A DNA stretch of 64,000 nt from Homarus americanus (GCF_018991925.1 NW_024737068.1:9714388-9778387); one strand, 5' to 3'; positions 12,162 through 23,445 are shown, counted from the stretch's first letter. A program made the numbers and translations. Notes: generated from the sequence alone by a model not told the origin.

Positions 12162-14562
12162 GCCTCCCCCAATAGCCACACCTTCGCCGCCATTTCATTA
12201 CCTTAATATTAAATATCCTAATACATAAGTAGCTATCCTATCTGTATTGAATTAGTTGAGCCGCAGAACTATGCGGCATTCAGTGACTGTAGCCTCATAG
12301 TCAATATCTGCAGTTGTTGTCGGCATTGGGGCCGAAGCTCTCGTTCCCCTGAGGCAGAGCAAAGCCAACAGAAGGAGAGAGAAGGACAGTCGACATCTCA
12401 TCCAGGCTGTAACATAACTTCTGGGCTGCTGCTTCTGTTCGGAGATCACTTCCTCGAGTCTGGCGTAGAAACATCTTGCACTTGGTCTCATCCCACCAGA
12501 GGTTGTGAACACTAGAGGAGTGAAGCTGCCTTGATCAACGTTTTGAATTCTCTCCCCATATGCCCTTATCTTGTCGTTCTCGTTCCTCCTGTGTGCAGCA
12601 TTGAGAGCTAAGTTACGGTGACATGCGGCCATGGGATCAAAAATCCTGATGTCGAAGAAAGCTCGTTGTCCCAGCGTCCAGAATCCTCGAGCACTGACGT
12701 CAACACTGGCTTCGTTAGATGTGTTTGAAGTCCTATGTTGGAAGATCTCACCGTCCAAAGGAAGGAGGGTCGATTCTACCATGACATCCCGACAGATTTC
12801 CTTCAACATATTTGCTGTGAGGTCCCTTACTTCGTCATGCCTCATGCATATGAAGCCCCCTTTCTTGCACACCATGGCGTGATCGACGTCATAGGAAGAG
12901 CCACACGCGCATTGGGAGGGCAAACCTTCTAATGGCCAACCGTACCTTAGAGCAATGGCATCTGTAAATTCTTGTTTATTGAGACTGAAACCATTTGCCC
13001 TTATCGGTAACGTAGTTAACCAGTTCGAGGCGCCCACCTCCTGCGCTATAGCTACTTTTTTTTCAAATTTTCTGGTATTTGCAGCAATAGTTGCTGCAAC
13101 TTGTCACTTTGGCCGTGCTGTCGTTCTGTCGTAATGGAACTTCGGTTCTTGTTTACTTCACTGGTATCCACCTCCCCTGTTGCGTTCTGAGTTATTATGT
13201 GGTCCGTGAGGGCTGCCGTTAGCTTAACTGAGTTTTGATGCTCAGTGGCAGCAATCTCCTCTGGATTGGTTAGTCCCATTCCTCCCAGTCTCGGTGGTAG
13301 TGCAAGGAATGATCTTTCTGCTGGGGTTAGGTGAGGGTGTTTCACTAATTTGGGAATGAAATTGACGCTGATACCTTCTTCCAGGGGGTGGAGGGGGGTC
13401 CAATATCAGGGACAGTGCGCATAAGGTAGTTCCAGCGATGCTTGACTCCATGGGTGAATGCTGCAAAAGCCGCATGTGGCTCTGTGTTAGCAATCTCAGA
13501 CAGAGCATGGATTTCCCTAACCCTCTCATTCACCTTTCCAGTTATGTACTCGGTCTTGAAGTCCGTCGAGCTGATTACTGCCCCTAGGTGTCTTTGGCCA
13601 TCCTTTGTTATTTTGACCTCACTTCCACAGAACACTTCCATTGCCCATTCATAATGATCAGGCTTCACAATGAGGAAAGACTTGCTGGCGTTTGGGTGGT
13701 ACCCTATTTGTGGGCCTCGTGATGTTACCAAGTCCCACCACTTTTTGATGTCCTCCACCTTTCCTGCTCCTGTAAGGTCATCAGCGTACGCCACTTGCTT
13801 GACCTTCGTTTTTTTTTCAAATTTTATTGTGTGTTGGTGCACGGATAGGCCTATTGCATACATTGCCATTGCAACAGGGTCCCCCTGTGTTGTTCCCTCT
13901 GTTGACTGTATCCCCTCTTAGAGCCTTGTTGTTTACTATATAAAGGTCTGATGGATTCCTATAGGAGTTTTCAACATACATTGCAAAGCTTGGACACTTG
14001 ATCTTGATGTTGTGCAGTGCAGCCTTGCGGTTAAGTATGTTGAATGCGTTTGAAGCGTCGACCAGGAGAACGGCCTCACAATCGCGTTGTTCAAATATCG
14101 TTCTCATGGCGTGAATGGCAGCTTCCCCTTCAGCTTGTTGGCCAGCACAAACTTGCAGGTTCCCTGCTGCTCCCTGACATCATCCTTTGACACCTCCATT
14201 GGCATTTTCCGATGAATCGCCTCAGCACTTCCCCCACTCCTATTGGCCTACATCCTGGATTCTTATCCAGTAGAATGAGGTGGCAGGCCGTCAGAGCATG
14301 AAGGTGATGGCAGCATGAGGATGCCAGCTTTCTTGCAAGGACGGCAATGGCCGTGCAAAGATCACTTGCTACGGGGCCAAACTTGTTAGTGCTGAGGATG
14401 ACTCTCCAACCATTTGCATCCAGACCTGAAGGGCCGGCACTCCCTGAGTCTTCAGTGCCTTTTTCCACACCATCCCTCCTGTTATTTTCTCGAACAGGAC
14501 AGCATTTGGTGGGATATAGGCACCCTGAAACCTGATGCCTTCATCATCACTTGCAGAGGGTG
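12162..14562 (-). mobile_element. LINE with RT and C-terminal nuclease-like domain, copy 1
   Basis: On the minus strand this holds RT fingers, RT palm, a thumb-like region, a Cys/His cluster and a nuclease-like C terminus, then a 3' UTR of about 90 bp. The last 3' UTR bases (GGGGGAGGCTGGAGG) are shared with the copy at 16569-17098, which fixes the 3' end near 12162. At the 5' side it stops at 14562 against an LTR-like repeat, so it is 5'-truncated. The order RT then Cys/His cluster then nuclease resembles R2-group LINEs with a restriction-like endonuclease; the clade assignment is tentative. Confidence 0.75.
12252..14540 (-). pseudogene. RT / zinc cluster / nuclease-like polyprotein, several frameshifts
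   Basis: Starting near 14540 the frame reads IPPNAVLFEK, then SGPSGLDANGWRVIL (RT fingers). The next frame holds LVDASNAFNILNRK (catalytic Asp block A). After an indel near 13905 comes TTQGDPVAMAMYA, then the catalytic YADDLTGAG (frame 13869-13345). The region 13345-13052 has FLALPPRLGGMGL. An indel in a run of eight A residues (+ strand T at 13056-13063) leads to the last frame, 13037-12252. That frame carries CACGSSYDVDHAMVCKKGGF with RHDEVRD, then RAFFDIRIFDP, whose D-x-R-x-F-D pattern could be part of a PD-(D/E)XK-type site. At least four frameshifts make it inactive. Confidence 0.78.
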
Positions 14563-14647
14563 TAGGTTATGTATCTAAGCTACTGTGCCGAGTAGCAACC
14601 TTGTATATAAGCTACTGTGCCGAGTAGCACCTATGTATATAATTACG
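14563..14647 (-). repeat. LTR-like repeat end (inverted partner at 52447-52532)
   Basis: Starts TGTAGGTTATGTATCTAAGC and contains a tandem pair of TAAGCTACTGTGCCGAGTAG. The reverse complement of the whole stretch is found at 52447-52532. Both copies begin at the same TGTAGG, which looks like the TG end of an LTR. Strand is relative and unproven. Confidence 0.65.
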
Positions 14648-14726
14648 TTCCCTCAGAAAGCTCCTCGCCCTACAGGACCTCTGAGCAAGCTACTCCTCAC
14701 CTAGTAACTCCTTAGCACTGCATTGT

Positions 14727-14832
<106 letters not shown>

Positions 14833-14954
14833 AACGCATTGTGAGTTTCTATTCTGCCTCATTCCTGAGTGGAGATATCTACATGTACGTACGTTTGTGT
14901 GCCCATACAAAGAGACAATAGACAACTAAAGAGAATTGACAACTGGCCACATAC

Positions 14955-15296
14955 AGTACCTACCAGTACTATCACCCCTTCATTACATACCACTACCACC
15001 ACTACCTACCACCACCACATACTACCATTACCACCTACTAGTACTTTCATCATTATCACTATCAGTACATACTAGTACTACCACCAATGCCGCCACCTAC
15101 CACTATTGCTAACAACAATTACCTTTACCCCTACCACCACCTACCACAAATACCACCATCAACTACCACCACCCTTTACAATCACTTTCCACTACTATCA
15201 CCATCAACTATCACCACCACCGCCAACTACCAGTACCACTACTAACCCCTCTACCACTACCACCACCACTTCAAAAATCCACCACTACCATCATCA
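14955..15296. repeat. CAC/TAC-rich minisatellite, continuation
   Basis: Degenerate ACCACTACCACC and ACCTACCAC blocks like those at 11640-12125. It ends at the 8-bp target duplication of the hAT-type element. Confidence 0.75.
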
Positions 15297-15405
15297 CCCG
15301 TAAGCACTAGCGTAGCTAGGGGGGGGGGCGGTCCGCCCGGGCGGCACTTTTGGGGGGGCGGTCCGCCCCGGGCGGCACTTTTGGGTCTGCTCATCACCCA
15401 TATCT

Positions 15406-15692
15406 GCAGCTACTGGAGACGTTAATCCATCCCTTTGTATCGGCGGCAAGTTAATCCTTGTCGTGTCTGACCTAACACCTGACCCACATCATCACGGCCA
15501 CGTCATGAGCTACCCCCTTGCTATGCGCCCCCCCGCCCCACACACAACCTGTAACCTGTTGAGGATTAAGGAAACAACTTCAAACAAGTACGCCAGTGAG
15601 CTCATGTGGTGTGGGTCAGGTGTTAGGTCAGACACGACGAGGATTAACTTGCCGCCGATACAAAGGGATGAATTAACGTCTCCAGTAGCTGC
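15406..15692. repeat. 86-bp near-perfect inverted repeat
   Basis: 15406-15491 is the reverse complement of 15607-15692 with three mismatches. The spacer is 115 bp. Outer ends read GCAGCTACTGGAGACGTTAA. It lies wholly inside the hAT-type element and may be a nested MITE. Confidence 0.9.
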
Positions 15693-15997
15693 AAAACCAT
15701 GCAGTCTCGGGTCATGTACAGCCGACCAATCCACCAGTTACAAGCAATTCACTTCAGTTCTGCACAAGTCTCCATCGTGACAAGACGAGGGAAGGCTAGA
15801 CTACTTTAAGTTCTCTTGTGTTTTCGATCCAGTTATTTACTTGGTTGGATGACATAATACTATAAGGTAAGAAATATTAAAGTATTGGTTAAAAAATATT
15901 GATGTGACCTTTGCTGCGGTACTGAGATTAAATATTAAGATTTTGTTTCACAGCATTGCGATTTTATACTAAGACACTATCCTCTCTGGGGTACAGA

Positions 15998-16104
15998 CAA
16001 AAGCCCCCCCGACAAAAGCCACCCAGACAAAAGCCCCCCAGACGAAAGCCACCCAGACAAAAGCCCCTACTTTGATCGGGGTGGCTTTTGTCTGACAACA
16101 GTAA
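15998..16104. repeat. CAGACAAAAGCC tandem repeat ending in its own inverse
   Basis: Four to five copies of ACAAAAGCC(A/C)CC in tandem, followed by GGCTTTTGTCTG, the inverted form, at about 16083-16094. The run can fold back on itself. Confidence 0.8.
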
Positions 16105-16113
16105 GGCAAACTA

Positions 16114-16117
<4 letters not shown>

Positions 16118-16206
<89 letters not shown>
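16118..16206. repeat. (AT)n microsatellite
   Basis: About 89 bp of AT dinucleotides inside the hAT-type element. Confidence 0.97.
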
Positions 16207-16211
<5 letters not shown>

Positions 16212-16506
16212 GTGAGTCACTGTGCAATATGTATTTTTTGTAGGGTCACGGGGGGCGGCAAACTCAAGGGCCGCCCCGGGCGGCACACACTCTAGCTACG
16301 CCACTGCCCGTAAGGGGGTAAAATAATGTTATACTTGTTTACTACCGAAATCTTCGTCTCCATGAACTTCACTGCAACTGTTAATACTCTAATACGTTTT
16401 GTGATACCTGGTGTTTACATTGGTACAGTGTTATATCTTGTATATTGTAACCTGAGATGCAATTCTGCGTAATACATCATTTTATTTTGTTTTTGTATTG
16501 GTATTA

Positions 16507-16568
16507 TCATCATCATCATCATCATCATCATAATTATTATTATTATTAGTAGTAGTAGTAGTAGTAGT
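16507..16568. repeat. Trinucleotide run: (ATC)n, (ATT)n, (TAG)n
   Basis: Three trinucleotide runs follow each other. The last, (TAG)n, abuts the 5' end of the LINE fragment at 16569. Confidence 0.93.
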
Positions 16569-16996
16569 AGACGCGGGGACAGCGAGCTTTCTTCGACATC
16601 AGGATTTTTGATCCCATGGCCGCTTGTCACCGTAACCTAGCTCTCAATGCTGCACACAGGAGGAACGAGAACGACAAGAGAAGGGCATATGGGGAGAGAA
16701 TTCAAAACGTTGATCAAGGCAGCTTCACTCCTCTAGTGTTTACAACTTCTGGTGGGATGGGCCCAAGTGCAAGATGTTTCTACGCCAGACTCGCGGAGTT
16801 GATCTCCGAACAGAAGCAGCAGCCCAGAAGTTATGTTACAGCCTGGATGAGATGTCGACTGTCCTTCTCTCTCCTTCGGTCGGCTTTGCTCTGCCTCAGG
16901 GGAACGAGAGCTTCTGCCCCTACTCCGACAACTGCTGCAGATATTGACTATGAGGCTACAGTCACTGAATGCCGCATAGATCTGCGGCTCAACTAA
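16569..16996 (+). pseudogene. C-terminal part of RT-nuclease polyprotein
   Basis: The open frame reads RAFFDIRIFDPMAACHR, then NVDQGSFTPLVFTTSGGMGP and TAWMRCRLSFSLL, ending DLRLN at the same stop as copy 1. It has no frameshift over about 140 codons, unlike copy 1, so it is either younger or by chance undamaged. It has no RT and cannot act alone. Confidence 0.8.
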
Positions 16997-17098
16997 TTTA
17001 ACACAGATAGGATAGCTTCTTATGTATTAGGATATTTAATATTAAGGTAAATTAAATGGTGGCGAAGGTGTGGCTATTGGGGGAGGCTGGAGGCCACG
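16569..17098 (+). mobile_element. LINE 3' fragment, copy 2 of the 12162-14562 family
   Basis: 5'-truncated copy containing only the end of the nuclease-like domain and the 3' UTR. It matches copy 1 through the 3' UTR to GGGGGAGGCTGGAGG. It has (TAG)n on its left and, after a short poly-A, another (TAG)n run at 17106-17126. Confidence 0.85.
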
Positions 17099-17105
17099 AA
17101 AAAAA

Positions 17106-17126
17106 GTAGTAGTAGTAGTAGTAGTA
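17106..17126. repeat. (TAG)n run after LINE copy 2
   Basis: About seven TAG/AGT triplets directly after the A-rich tail of the LINE fragment. Confidence 0.9.
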
Positions 17127-17355
17127 TTTGTATTATATTAGTATTGTTATTGTTGTTATTATTATCATTATAGTAAAAACCTTTGGATCATAGGTTATCG
17201 TACATTAAATCTTTAGTAAATATGAAAGTACGTTATCTACTTACAGTAAAGTCTCCGTGCAGTTATAACACCATTTTGGCTGTTGTCTTTGCTGCCATAA
17301 CCTAAAATAACCAGGTAAATGGCGACAGTAACATCCATCATCGTGATAAAAAGAA

Positions 17356-17627
17356 TTACCTGAAGATTAATCCCTAACTTATTTCACCCTAACGTTAACC
17401 TAGCCTAACCCTATCTAACCTAGCCTAACATACCCTGAGCTAACTTAATCTAATCTAAATTAATCTAATCCTGTCTAACCTTTTTTATCTCTAACCTAAC
17501 CTCGCATAATCTATCCTCATCTAATATAACCTAACAAACTAATCTGACCTTATCTAACTTAACTCCCCAGGTTGCATTTGGGTGTTTTATCAGATAAAAT
17601 AAGCTGAGGGGTCAATCTTCACGTGAT
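17356..17627. mobile_element. MITE-like element with AACCT-rich core
   Basis: The left end, ACCTGAAGATTAATCCCT then AACTTATTTCACC, is the inverted form of the right end, AAATAAGCTGAGGGGTCAAT then CTTCACGTGA. The core between them is made of TAACCTAACC-type repeats. Related ends occur at 10799, 19684, 27165, 27537 and 58329. No target duplication was identified. Confidence 0.7.
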
Positions 17628-18174
17628 ACAAAAAAACTGGGTCTGATGATTTACTGAATAACCAATGCACCTATGCCTCAACGTAACCTCCAACATGAAC
17701 CACGCAACACTTTGTTCGTAAGATTAATCTATTTTCTTCTAAATGTGCTTTTAAAAACAATACTTACTGTGAATAAATCAGGAAATAGAGCTAGCAAGCT
17801 ATACGAGTATATGGCATTGTTTTAATATACATCGTTTGTGGTGTCAGATTGTTTCCCGTGAAATGTGCACATATACTTTTTTGATCTTGTGTACCTTTGA
17901 GCAAGAGGGGTTAAACAGTAGTTTTTTCAAACGGCTGTGACGTCACGGTGTCCTTCTGCCTGACCTAGGTGGCGATGTGTGTGAGTCTTGTCTCCCTCCC
18001 TGGTACTGCTGGCCATAACTTCATCTGACGAATAATGCATATTTATTTCATGCTTTCTAATACATACAGTACATACAGTTGTTGCTTCATGGCGATATAC
18101 ACTAATAATAATATGTATATGTATATGTATTATTGTGTGTAATGTCAATAATATTACTATTGTGTGTATTATTA

Positions 18175-18220
18175 TATTGTGTGTGTATTATTATTATTAT
18201 TGTGTGTGTGTGTGTGTGTA

Positions 18221-18265
<45 letters not shown>

Positions 18266-18267
18266 CA
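18175..18267. repeat. (TG)n and (ATT)n microsatellites
   Basis: Runs of TG and of ATT alternate. The flanking stretches 17628-18174 and 18268-19683 hold no recognised gene. Confidence 0.9.
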
Positions 18268-19683
18268 GTGTATTTTGATATCTTTAATTCTATTGTTTGG
18301 TCTAGCGTCCATTTGTCATTCATCTTGTACACACTAATAGAATAGGATACAAATAAAATTTTGTGTAATGGTACAAACCCGACAAGATCTTTATTCAGTT
18401 CGAGTGTCAGTGTTGTTATATGTTGTAATGAGTTACGGACTCCCTCTATTCCTCTTTAGTTTCTCCTTTGGCGATATTTTTTTTGCACCCGTTTTCGTGA
18501 TAATGGCATACGTTCTTATTCCTCTGTTTTAATTCACATTGTGCAGCCACATCTCATTGAACTCCCACAGCCTGACATACCTTGCTTCGTTAATTAAAGT
18601 ACTGTACTGCATTGCGTACATTTAAAGACCAGAATTGCTTCTTCAGTAATGCATTTTTCTTTGGACATTTTGTCCACAGGTTACAGTGTTTACTTGTGAA
18701 TTATATTTTTCTTTGCATATATTAAATTTGTATCTTGTGTTTAATCTTTGTGAACTATTGTTCACGTAATAAACTAAAAAAAAAATCAAGGGTGGAAAGT
18801 GGAGGATTATAAGGGGAAATGAGGCCTCAATTCCTTACATTATTACTTTTATAACATTAGTTTTACACATTTGGGCTGGCCTGAAGGATTTAATTTTATT
18901 CAGTTTTGGTCATTGTTCTTGTTACAAGGCAGCAGTCATATTTGATGATAAAGTCAAGGCCAAAATCTCTAATGACAAGTTCAAGAATGTGGGTAAATAC
19001 ATCCGTAATATATCCTCTCAGATTCCCACATGTCTTAATTTCTTTTTACTGTACTGTAGACCTCACAATGTGTAAAGTGTTCTCTATAACATATTTGAGG
19101 TTATATAGTTATACAACGGGTCAGATAATTATGGGCACTTCTTACCACTCTCACTCCTCCCTGGTAAGTTAATGTGGATAGATAGAAGGAGAAGGTCATT
19201 AACCGTGGCATTATAGGAGACGGGTAACAGGTCAAATCCTTACCCATACAGGGCAGGTAGAGTGTAGGGTAGGAGCAAAGGCCAAGCAGGACATTAACAG
19301 TTCCTCGCCTCCGTCACTGCAGGGGGGTCGTTCATCCTAACCTTCCCACATTCCTGCTACTGGTCGGGCAGGGTCATTCACCTTACTCCGGGCCACCATC
19401 ACACCACTTCAACCATCATTGCTACCTACCGTACCACTTCCCGCTTCTTCTATATTCTTTCTCCCCTCCTCCTCTCTGGTTAGTCCTTCCTTGTCTCCCG
19501 TGCCCCCTACAGGTGGTTGGGTCGGTGCGTCAGTCAGTACAGTACCTCGGGTGGGTTCATTCACCTCACAGGCAGATGTTGGGTGAGTTAGGTATCAAGT
19601 AACATAAATAAGGATGGACTTTGTATATAGGTGGAGGTCCTTTTACCGTTACTATACACCGCCAACACAAACGAAATGGGAAG

Positions 19684-19825
19684 GTCACCTGAAGATAAGC
19701 CCCCCAGTTTATATCACCCTAACGCTAACCTAATCTAGCTTAACCTAACCCATATCTGACCTGACACCTTAACCAGCATAACCTAACCTAACCAAACCTA
19801 ATCTAACCAACCTAACCTAACTGCT
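19684..19825. repeat. Left half of the CACCTGAAGAT element plus AACCT repeats
   Basis: CACCTGAAGATAAGCC and TTTATATCACCCTAACGC match the left end of the element at 17356, followed by TAACCTAACC repeats. No right end follows. Confidence 0.6.
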
Positions 19826-19919
19826 GGTATAACGTTTATTTAAAAGAAAAGGGAATCGTAAATTAACACATTTTTGTTATATTTTGATGGGCGAGAAATA
19901 TTGATACCAGGCGTAGTAG

Positions 19920-20195
19920 TGTACTGTATGTTCTACACTGCACTATATATAGATTTACTTGAGTATGATGTATGATATGTATTATATCTGTTGTGTGGTT
20001 TGTATAATGTATGATATATGTTGTGTAATATGTGTGACGTATGATGTATGTTGTTTACCATGGATCATATAACTATGATCTGTAGTAGGATGTATAATGT
20101 AGTATATATGATGCATGGTGTATGTTATGTAGTATACATGTATGATGTATTTGGTGTATGGTGTATGATGTATGTTGTATATGATGTATGTGATG
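19920..20195. repeat. Degenerate TGTATGATGTA-type repeat
   Basis: ATGATGTATG, GTATGATGTA and related phrases recur with no strict period. Confidence 0.7.
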
Positions 20196-20289
20196 AATGG
20201 TATTAATGGTAGAATTTTACGTAAGTTTAAAATGGTTTAATTATTTCTTGCCTCACCCCATAACAGACTTAATAAAAATATGTAGAACT

Positions 20290-20700
20290 TGTCTTCCCAC
20301 ACACTACCTCCTGTACTACTGTTTGCTACTCTTCCTCTTCTTCCTCCTTCTCCTGTTGCTTCTCTTCCTTTCCTCTTCCCCCCCCTTGTTCTTTGTCTTG
20401 TCCTCCTACACCTCTTGTTGCTATTCTTCCTCTTCTTCCTCTACTCCTGTTGCTCGTTTACATTGCCTTTTCCTCCTCCTTCTTCTGTTGTTTCCTCCTC
20501 CTACTGTTGTTACACTCATTATCTCTTCCTCCTCTTTTCCCTGTTGCTACTCTTCTCATCTTTACTTACTGTTACTCTTCACTACCTTCTCCTCCGTCCC
20601 CTGTTCTTCTCTTTCGTATAAACCGGTTCTCCCAGTCAAGGCCACAACTCTTCCACACACCACCACTTGCCTTACACAACGACCACCACTGCCTCAACAC
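20290..20700. repeat. Polypyrimidine tract (CTT/CCT-rich)
   Basis: About 400 bp of nearly pure C/T on the plus strand. It keeps two frames open (Leu/Ser/Phe-rich), which I do not regard as genes. Confidence 0.8.
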
Positions 20701-20762
20701 CCGCGTCATGGGGTCCTCTACCTCAAAGGAGTGTCCATCATGATCCACGGATAAACACTCGC

Positions 20763-21625
20763 TGCACAGGTTAGATTAGGTTAGGTGAGGTTAGGTTAGG
20801 TTAGCTTAACTCACTATATTAACTTTATGGTTAGGTTAGGTTATGTTACGTTACATTATGTGTCATGTGCAAACTTTATGGTTACGTTATGTATCATAAT
20901 GCTAACTTTAGGTTAGATTAGGTTAGGTTATGTTTCGTTACATTATGTATCATGTGCTAACTTTATGGATACGTTATGTATCATAATGCTACCTTTATGG
21001 TTAGGTTATGTTAGGTTAGGTTATGTTAGGTTACGTTACGTTACGTTACGTTACGTTACGTTGGGTTACGTTACAATAGATGTCACAAAGTTAACGTTAT
21101 GGTTAGGTTAGGTGTCACAATGTTATTTTTATGGTTAGGTTAGGTCAGGTTAGGTTATGTTAGGCGTCACAATGTTATTTTTATGGTTAGGTTAGGTTAG
21201 GTTAGGTTAAGTCAGGTTAGGATAATTTAGGTTAGGTTAGGTTAGCTTAGGTTAGGTTAGGTGTCACAATGATAAGTTTATGGTTTTGTTAGGTTAAGTT
21301 AATTCACTATATTAACTTTCTGGTTAGGTTAGGTTAGGTTAGGTTAAGTTAAGTTAAGTTAGGTTAAGTGTCAAAATATTAAATTTATGGTTAGGTTACG
21401 TGTCACAATGCTAACTTTATAATTAGGTTATGTTAGGCTAGGTGTCGCGATGTTAACTTTGTGGTTAGATTAGGTTAGGTTAGGTTAAATTAGGTTAGGT
21501 GTCACAATGTTAATCTTATGGTTAGGTTAGGTTAGGTTAGGTGTCACAATGCTAAATTTATGGCTAGGTTAGGTTAGGTGTCACAATGTTATTTTTATGG
21601 TCAGGTTAGTTTAGGTTAGGTCCAC
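20763..21625. repeat. Degenerate interstitial TTAGG array
   Basis: GGTTAGGTTAGG runs alternate with a spacer of the type GTGTCACAATGTTAACTTTATG repeated about 12 times (listed here only in outline). The TTAGG motif is the usual arthropod telomere repeat, but the interruptions and position suggest an old interstitial array or a compound satellite. Confidence 0.85.
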
Positions 21626-21659
21626 CCACTGCTGGGATAAAACACCAGCATCTTTTTAG

Positions 21660-22490
21660 TTAACTGTACATCTCCACCACTAGCGTGGGGGGTGGATGCT
21701 CGGTAAGAAACTGTAGGCTTTCTTGAGAGTGGTTGGTGGTTATTATTTTGGCAACCTTCTCTGCTGTGATAGGGGGTGGTATTTTTCTCCTAGCTAATTG
21801 TGTTCCAGGGCACTCTATGAGGTAGTGCTGCAGTGAGTTTTCGGCTCCGCTGTCGCAGGTCTTGCACATGCGCTGCTCTGCTGGTACTTGTACAATGATT
21901 TCCTAAATGCATGGGTATCCCAGTCTTAGTCGGTGGAAGTTGACTTCTTCCCTTCTTGTTATATCCTTCATGAGTGGTGGTCTCTCATAATTCGTGACCA
22001 GATAGTACCACCTGGCCGATCGTGATGCTGGTGTTAATCTTCTATGTTTGTCTATTTTCCACTGGGCAGTTCGTGTTATTGTGGTCTTCTTTATCTGCTC
22101 GTGACTGGGCGGAATGTTCATCTCAATGTTTCGCTGTCCTAACGCAGCCTTGGCAGCAGCATCAGTTCGTTCATTCCCTGGGATTCCGATATGACTGGAC
22201 ACCCAGTTAATGATAACTTGCCGATCTTGTAGTTTTAAACCTTGCAGTAGGCCAACAACGGATGTTATGAGATAAATGTTGTCTCTAGGCTCTCTGCATC
22301 GTTGTGCTTCAATAGCGCATCGTGAGTCAGTGTGTATTACAACGCCTTGTTGACTGTTTATGGAAGCGTGTCTTAGGGCTCGAAGTATGGCAGCTAGCTC
22401 AACTTGCAAAGTAGAACATCCATCTGAGGTTCTCCAAAGGGACGTGTTACCTCCCTCTGTGGTGAAGGCTACTCCTGCCTTCGTACTGGT
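21660..22490 (-). pseudogene. LINE C-terminal RNase H and zinc-knuckle region, split by gypsy A
   Basis: From 22490 downward the frame shows AGVAFTTEGG, then LQVELAAILRALRHA, VVIHTDSRCAIEA and INWVSSHIGIPGNERTD, the blocks of a type I RNase H with acidic residues and the final His/Asp region. After an in-frame TAG at 21905-21903 it continues with CKTCDSGAENSLQHYLIECP, a CCHC-like motif typical of I/Jockey-group LINEs, and ends at 21660. The start of the RNase H (TDGS block) lies across the gypsy element at 26554-26600. Pseudogene. Confidence 0.85.
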
Positions 22491-22821
22491 TGTATGTATA
22501 TTATGTATGTTGTATATATACCATGTATGTACTCTATATATACACATTATTTCTCTAGTCAGTAGCGTGTGGCAATGCCCCTGTTTCATGTCACCACATG
22601 CTTAGATAAATGTGCCTGGCGACATCTGGAAGCTGCTAGTATACCACTTACCACATGTCGCCTGAGAGGTTAGAGTGAGGTCAGTTGACCCTATAGGAGT
22701 GTAAGGACTACCTGCGCTTGTGAGCGCACTCCTGCATATTTCCGTTAATAAGAACCTACAGAACTCTACAGGTGTTTATGTTCGCCCGTGTAGTTAGAAC
22801 CAAGTACCCCGAACATCTCCA
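22491..22821 (+). repeat. Gypsy A 5' LTR
   Basis: Starts TGTATGTATATTATGTATG and ends GAACATCTCCA. Contains the TATATATACA region near its start and shares all but three bases with the 3' LTR. Confidence 0.95.
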
Positions 22822-22839
22822 TGGCGCAGTGAGTATCAA
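22822..22839 (+). other. Primer-binding site, gypsy A copy 1
   Basis: TGGCGCAGTGAG begins at the base after the LTR, the position where a tRNA 3' end pairs. Which tRNA is used was not determined. The same motif follows the LTR at 59680. Confidence 0.75.
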
Positions 22840-23260
22840 GTGATCGATTAAGTGGAAATAAGTGCGTTCGTGTAAAATCAAGGCCGGTAGACCTCCTCTG
22901 TCAACTCCGTCATCCGTCGCCATTGTCTCCCCCAAAAATTCGTTTGAATGACCAACGAGTTTTGAGCAGTGTGCAGTGACCACAATTTCCTGTGAAGTGT
23001 CTTTAAGTGCCCCTCGTGTGTGTGTGTAGTGTTAAAGTGTGTGTCCTTGTTTTAAAGGATTCCCTAAGGTGGAAGGCTGATATAGGGCATTTGTGAAGAG
23101 TGGTGCGTCAGCGCGACCGTCCCAGGCTGCCTCGAGGGTAACTCACCACCCACTGCTCAGCCCCCACTGCTTAGCCCCCACCGCCTCGCCTCCCTCCGCG
23201 CTCCACCGCGCCTACACACACCAACCCACGCACGAACACACTGACCACTGTCATTTCTTC

Positions 23261-23261
23261 A

Positions 23262-23338
<77 letters not shown>
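23261..23338. repeat. (AT)n tract in gypsy A 5' leader
   Basis: About 78 bp of AT. The other copy (60131-60144) has only about 14 bp at the same place, so the tract expanded after this copy inserted or in its lineage. Confidence 0.95.
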
Positions 23339-23340
<2 letters not shown>

Positions 23341-23445
23341 TTACTTATCTGTGTATTCAATTAATTTTGTTGTCTCAGAGCTGGTTGATACGACGGGCTG
23401 ACAGGTCAACACTGATTTGAGATACAATATACAGATAAAGTAATT

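Larger units (their letters stand above)
15305..16306. mobile_element. hAT-type DNA transposon, non-autonomous, 1002 bp
   Basis: The ends are CACTAGCGTAGCTAG and, on the right, CTAGCTACGCCACTG, which are imperfect inverted repeats (12 of 15 pairs). The element is flanked by identical 8-bp direct repeats CCCGTAAG (15297-15304 and 16307-16314). An 8-bp duplication with CAGTGGCGTAGC-type ends is the hAT hallmark. There is no transposase. Inside are a G-rich doublet (GGCGGTCCGCCCGGGCGGCA, about 15330-15383), an 86-bp inverted repeat, a CAGACAAAAGCC tandem repeat and an (AT)n tract, so it appears to have collected foreign sequence. Confidence 0.85.

Noticed and set aside
20197..20754. Ser/Leu-rich frames with apparent hydrophobic stretches
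   Set aside because: They are the product of a polypyrimidine tract, open in more than one frame.
20763..21625. Chromosome end (true telomere)
   Set aside because: Units are interrupted by regular spacers, and unrelated elements lie on both sides.
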